Of a DNA stretch of 7,940 nt, positions 5,521 to 7,940 are shown one piece after another. The notes beneath the pieces were generated by a model. It saw only the letters and a list, made by a program, of their open reading frames with translations. It made no database searches and had not been told where the DNA came from. This DNA is from Candidatus Omnitrophota bacterium (GTDB taxonomy: Bacteria > Omnitrophota > Gorgyraeia > 2-02-FULL-51-18 > JAGOUK01). The stretch is from contig JAGVCY010000272.1 in assembly GCA_020058965.1 (NCBI GenBank), positions 1 to 7,940 of the forward strand, given 5' to 3'. Numbering within the stretch: the first letter of the stretch is position 1; each line of letters begins with the position of its first letter. Made by a program: the position numbers and the translations under genes.

Positions 5521-7940
5521 CGTGACAATGCCTTTAGTCGTTGGTTGGCCTCCCCGGCCAGGCTGTGCTTCGGATACCGCTCCAGAAGCTCACGGTAGGC
5601 CTGGGTGGCCTTTTCGGTGTCTTTGGCCTTTTCGAAGGCCTGCCCCGCGCCCCACAATGCCTGAGGAACGGTCGAGGGCTCATCGTACAAAATGGCCACA
5701 GCAAAAAAAGTCTTGGCCGCTTCCTTGTAATTTTTGGAATCTTGATACATCTGGCCGAGCTTCATGCGCACCCGGATCGAAAACTGATGATTATCCCCGG
5801 CAAGCTTCAGCGCGTCTTCCAGCGCATCCTCAGCGGCGGCCCCGTTGCCCTGCTTCGCCAGCGCCAAACCCTTTCCCAGCGCCGCCGGTCCGCTCAGCGG
5901 ACCGACTCCCTCCAAAACCCGGTCGTATCCAGCGACCGCTTCACTCAACCGGCCCGACAAACGGTCTGCCTCAGCCTGATAAAAAGCCAGTTCGTCCTCA
6001 TGCCCCGCCGCTCCGAACTTTTTTTCAAAAAATCCGACGGTTTGCGACAGCTTCTTCACGGACTCCGAATGCGCGTAAATATCCGCGGTCCATAAGTAAG
6101 GTTCGGGGTCCGGCGCGAACGCCGGAAAATCCCGGAACAACTTCAGGTACATCGCGGCGGCCGAGCGGTACTGGCTGAGCGTAACATAACCGAACGCGCG
6201 GTTTTTGAGCAGTTCCGCGTAACGCTCGGCCGGCACATCCTTGCGCGATATCTTGAGATAGATCTTGAGCGCACCGCGGGTATCGCCGGAGCGTTGGGCG
6301 TTGGCGGCGCGAAGCATTGCGATTTCCTTCGGATTCACCGAATCGGAAAACCGACGAACATGATTGTCGTAGGTTTCGGACGCGCGCTCGAATTGACCGG
6401 CTTCCGTGTAAAGCCCGGCCAGACGCAAATGGACCTTTTGCGACTCCGGTCCGGCGGGATAACGATCCAAAAATCGATGCGCGTCCTCAATCGCTTTGGG
6501 ATATTCTTTGAGCTTCACTTCCACCAGAATCAAGTCCGAAAACGCCTTGGTCGAAAGCTCCGTATCCGGATAGGCCTTCAAAAATGCTCTAAAAGCGTCC
6601 GCCGCCTGCTTGTAATCGTGATGCTCCGAAAACAGGTACGCGCGTGCCAGCGCCGCCTTGTCCCGCAAACCGGATTGAGGATCCCCCGCAATTTTTTCGT
6701 ACGCCGCGAGCGCGTCTTCGGTGCGGCCCAGGGCCTTCAGCGCTTCCGCGCGCAAAAACGCGATTTCGTCCGCGGACAAGCTCTGCTTCGCTTCCTCGCT
6801 GTCCAAAAACGCCATCGCCTGCTCGGCCTGTCCCTGCGCGATCATGTTCTGTGTCACGCCCAACTTGGCGGCCTTCGTGTCCTCCGGCTTCAGCCCCTCG
6901 GCCTTCATGACCTCCTGATACACGCCCTGCGCGGCATCCTTTTGGCCGTTCCGAGACAATCCCTTGGCGGCCAGGAGCTTGAATTCCACCCGCTTCTTAG
7001 GGTCCTTGATGCGCCCCTTTTCCTGCTCGGTGGCCTTGGCCAATTCCTCGAACTGCTCCGAATTAACCAGCGCGCTCATGTAATTCAACAACGCGTCTTC
7101 GGACAATTCCTGATTGGCGTCCGACTCATACGCTTGTTTAAAAAACTTCGCCGCCTCCGCGGGCTTGTTGGCTTTGGTCAGCGCCTTGCCCGACCCCATC
7201 CACGCCAATTGCTTCACATCCGGCTCCGAAGTTTTGGCCGCTTCCTCAAAAAGTTTGTCCGCCTCTTCCGCTTTGTCCTGCGCCAATAACACTTCGCCCG
7301 AATAATACCGTGCGTACGGCGTATACGGGTTGGGTATCGGGCTGTCCAACACTTCTTTAAAGTGAGCGGCCGCGGCGTTTAAATAACCCTGATCAAAACT
7401 GATCTTTCCCTCGTAATACCGCCCCGCGATCCGCACCGCGTCGCTCTTCGCGGATCTCAGCTCATGAAAAACTGCGAACGCTTCCTGCGGCTGTTCCTGA
7501 TACAAAAGCGTCTCCCCGATCCGCTGACGGGCTTTATCCACATCGACCGCGTCCGCAAACTTCTGCTGATAGATCTTAAATTTTTCTCTCGCCTCGGAAT
7601 ATCTCTTGAGAAAAAATAGTGACTCTCCCGCTCCCAACAGCGCTTCTCCGTAAACTTCTTTTGCTCCGGCATCCTGGAGCAAGCCGTTGTACTCCTCCAA
7701 TGCCATGTCGTACATATCCCGCGCATAAAGTCCTTTTGCAAAATCCAACCGATCCCCCAAAGACTTCGCCGAAGATGGAGCGGCAGGAACGCTAGGTTTG
7801 GCAGGCGCGGTGGGCGCAACAGGAGCAATGGGCTTGGCAGGCACGGCGAGTGCGACAGGTTTGGCAGGCGCGGTGGGCGTAACGAGCACGGCGGGTGCGG
7901 CAGGCTTGGCAGGTGCAGTCGCCGCGACGGTTGTTTCCAC
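5517..7940 (-). CDS. Large TPR-repeat protein with Ala/Pro/Lys-rich N-terminal segment, 5' end outside the window
   Basis: At least 807 residues are visible. The frame is open to the window edge, where GTG is merely the first codon seen, so the true start lies further right. Residues 1-60 are a low-complexity Ala/Pro/Lys linker built on 'TAPAKP'-like units. From about residue 64 to the end the protein is an array of degenerate TPR and TPR-like helical repeats, with many motifs of the type 'AYLFSEHHDYKQAADAFRAF' and 'YKEAAKTFFAVAILYD' and a final repeat ending 'LERYPKHSLAGEANQRLKAL'. The style resembles periplasmic YbgF/BamD-like TPR scaffolds. A missing N-terminal signal or membrane anchor is likely. 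TPR arrays bind other proteins. The stop codon overlaps the VWA start (ATGA), so the two products are probably made together in matched amounts. The specific role is not recognised. Confidence 0.9.
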   Translation of the reverse strand: METTVAATAPAKPAAPAVLVTPTAPAKPVALAVPAKPIAPVAPTAPAKPSVPAAPSSAKSLGDRLDFAKGLYARDMYDMALEEYNGLLQDAGAKEVYGEALLGAGESLFFLKRYSEAREKFKIYQQKFADAVDVDKARQRIGETLLYQEQPQEAFAVFHELRSAKSDAVRIAGRYYEGKISFDQGYLNAAAAHFKEVLDSPIPNPYTPYARYYSGEVLLAQDKAEEADKLFEEAAKTSEPDVKQLAWMGSGKALTKANKPAEAAKFFKQAYESDANQELSEDALLNYMSALVNSEQFEELAKATEQEKGRIKDPKKRVEFKLLAAKGLSRNGQKDAAQGVYQEVMKAEGLKPEDTKAAKLGVTQNMIAQGQAEQAMAFLDSEEAKQSLSADEIAFLRAEALKALGRTEDALAAYEKIAGDPQSGLRDKAALARAYLFSEHHDYKQAADAFRAFLKAYPDTELSTKAFSDLILVEVKLKEYPKAIEDAHRFLDRYPAGPESQKVHLRLAGLYTEAGQFERASETYDNHVRRFSDSVNPKEIAMLRAANAQRSGDTRGALKIYLKISRKDVPAERYAELLKNRAFGYVTLSQYRSAAAMYLKLFRDFPAFAPDPEPYLWTADIYAHSESVKKLSQTVGFFEKKFGAAGHEDELAFYQAEADRLSGRLSEAVAGYDRVLEGVGPLSGPAALGKGLALAKQGNGAAAEDALEDALKLAGDNHQFSIRVRMKLGQMYQDSKNYKEAAKTFFAVAILYDEPSTVPQALWGAGQAFEKAKDTEKATQAYRELLERYPKHSLAGEANQRLKALSR
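7794..7919. repeat. In-frame tandem repeat, 63-bp period, in the Ala/Pro linker of the TPR gene
   Basis: A 23-base word is perfectly repeated at 7794-7816 and 7857-7879, a shift of 63 bases or exactly 21 codons. The rest of each unit is less well conserved. Shorter copies of GGCTTGGCAGG within the units show that the linker grew by repeated in-frame duplication of an 'APAKP'-coding unit. Confidence 0.7.

Noticed and set aside
6294..7289. Long plus-strand open frame of 331 codons opposite the TPR gene
   Set aside because: Its Arg/Leu-rich composition is the mirror of the Ala/Glu/Lys-rich TPR coding strand; no domain seen.

Overview
All six supported genes lie on the minus strand and read leftwards from 7940 to 150. 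The encoded proteins (an outer-membrane TonB-dependent receptor, a periplasmic VWA protein with a single N-terminal anchor, a long periplasmic-type TPR protein) indicate a diderm bacterium. The mix of families and moderate GC would fit an environmental lineage such as Omnitrophota, Elusimicrobiota or Desulfobacterota. The window alone does not settle this, and the assignment is a weak guess.

Layout in the direction of transcription. (1) 7940-5517: a TPR protein cut by the window edge, with an Ala/Pro/Lys-rich stretch followed by hundreds of residues of TPR repeats. (2) 5520-3919: a VWA-domain protein overlapping the TPR gene by ATGA, with a complete MIDAS motif and a TonB-like membrane anchor. 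(3) 3912-3409: a small polytopic membrane protein of the DUF6580 'putative transport protein' type, 6 bp after the VWA gene. (4) 3400-3074: a cobalamin (B12) riboswitch starting 8 bp after the DUF6580 stop codon, with an intrinsic terminator just before the next ribosome binding site. A 107-bp palindromic repeat element lies inside the aptamer's variable arm. (5) 3053-1038: a BtuB-like TonB-dependent receptor. (6) 1029-673: a small cytoplasmic DUF4346-type protein, tightly coupled to the receptor. (7) 672-432: an AT-rich gap holding weak stem-loops and a good promoter over an inverted repeat. (8) 431-150: a lone HigA-like HTH antitoxin.

How the parts fit: the riboswitch most likely shuts off transcription of the receptor and DUF4346 genes when cobalamin is plentiful. 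The receptor would take a corrinoid across the outer membrane. DUF6580, immediately before the riboswitch, is a candidate inner-membrane step. DUF4346, a domain known to me from corrinoid/pterin methyl-transfer proteins such as MtrA, could act on the imported cofactor in the cytoplasm. The TPR-VWA pair looks like a separate envelope machine whose VWA anchor carries the Ser-x3-His signature of TonB, so it may be driven by an ExbB/ExbD-type motor encoded outside the window. The points most worth a second look are the repeat inside the riboswitch, the TonB-like VWA protein, and the DUF4346 and DUF6580 genes flanking a B12 switch.
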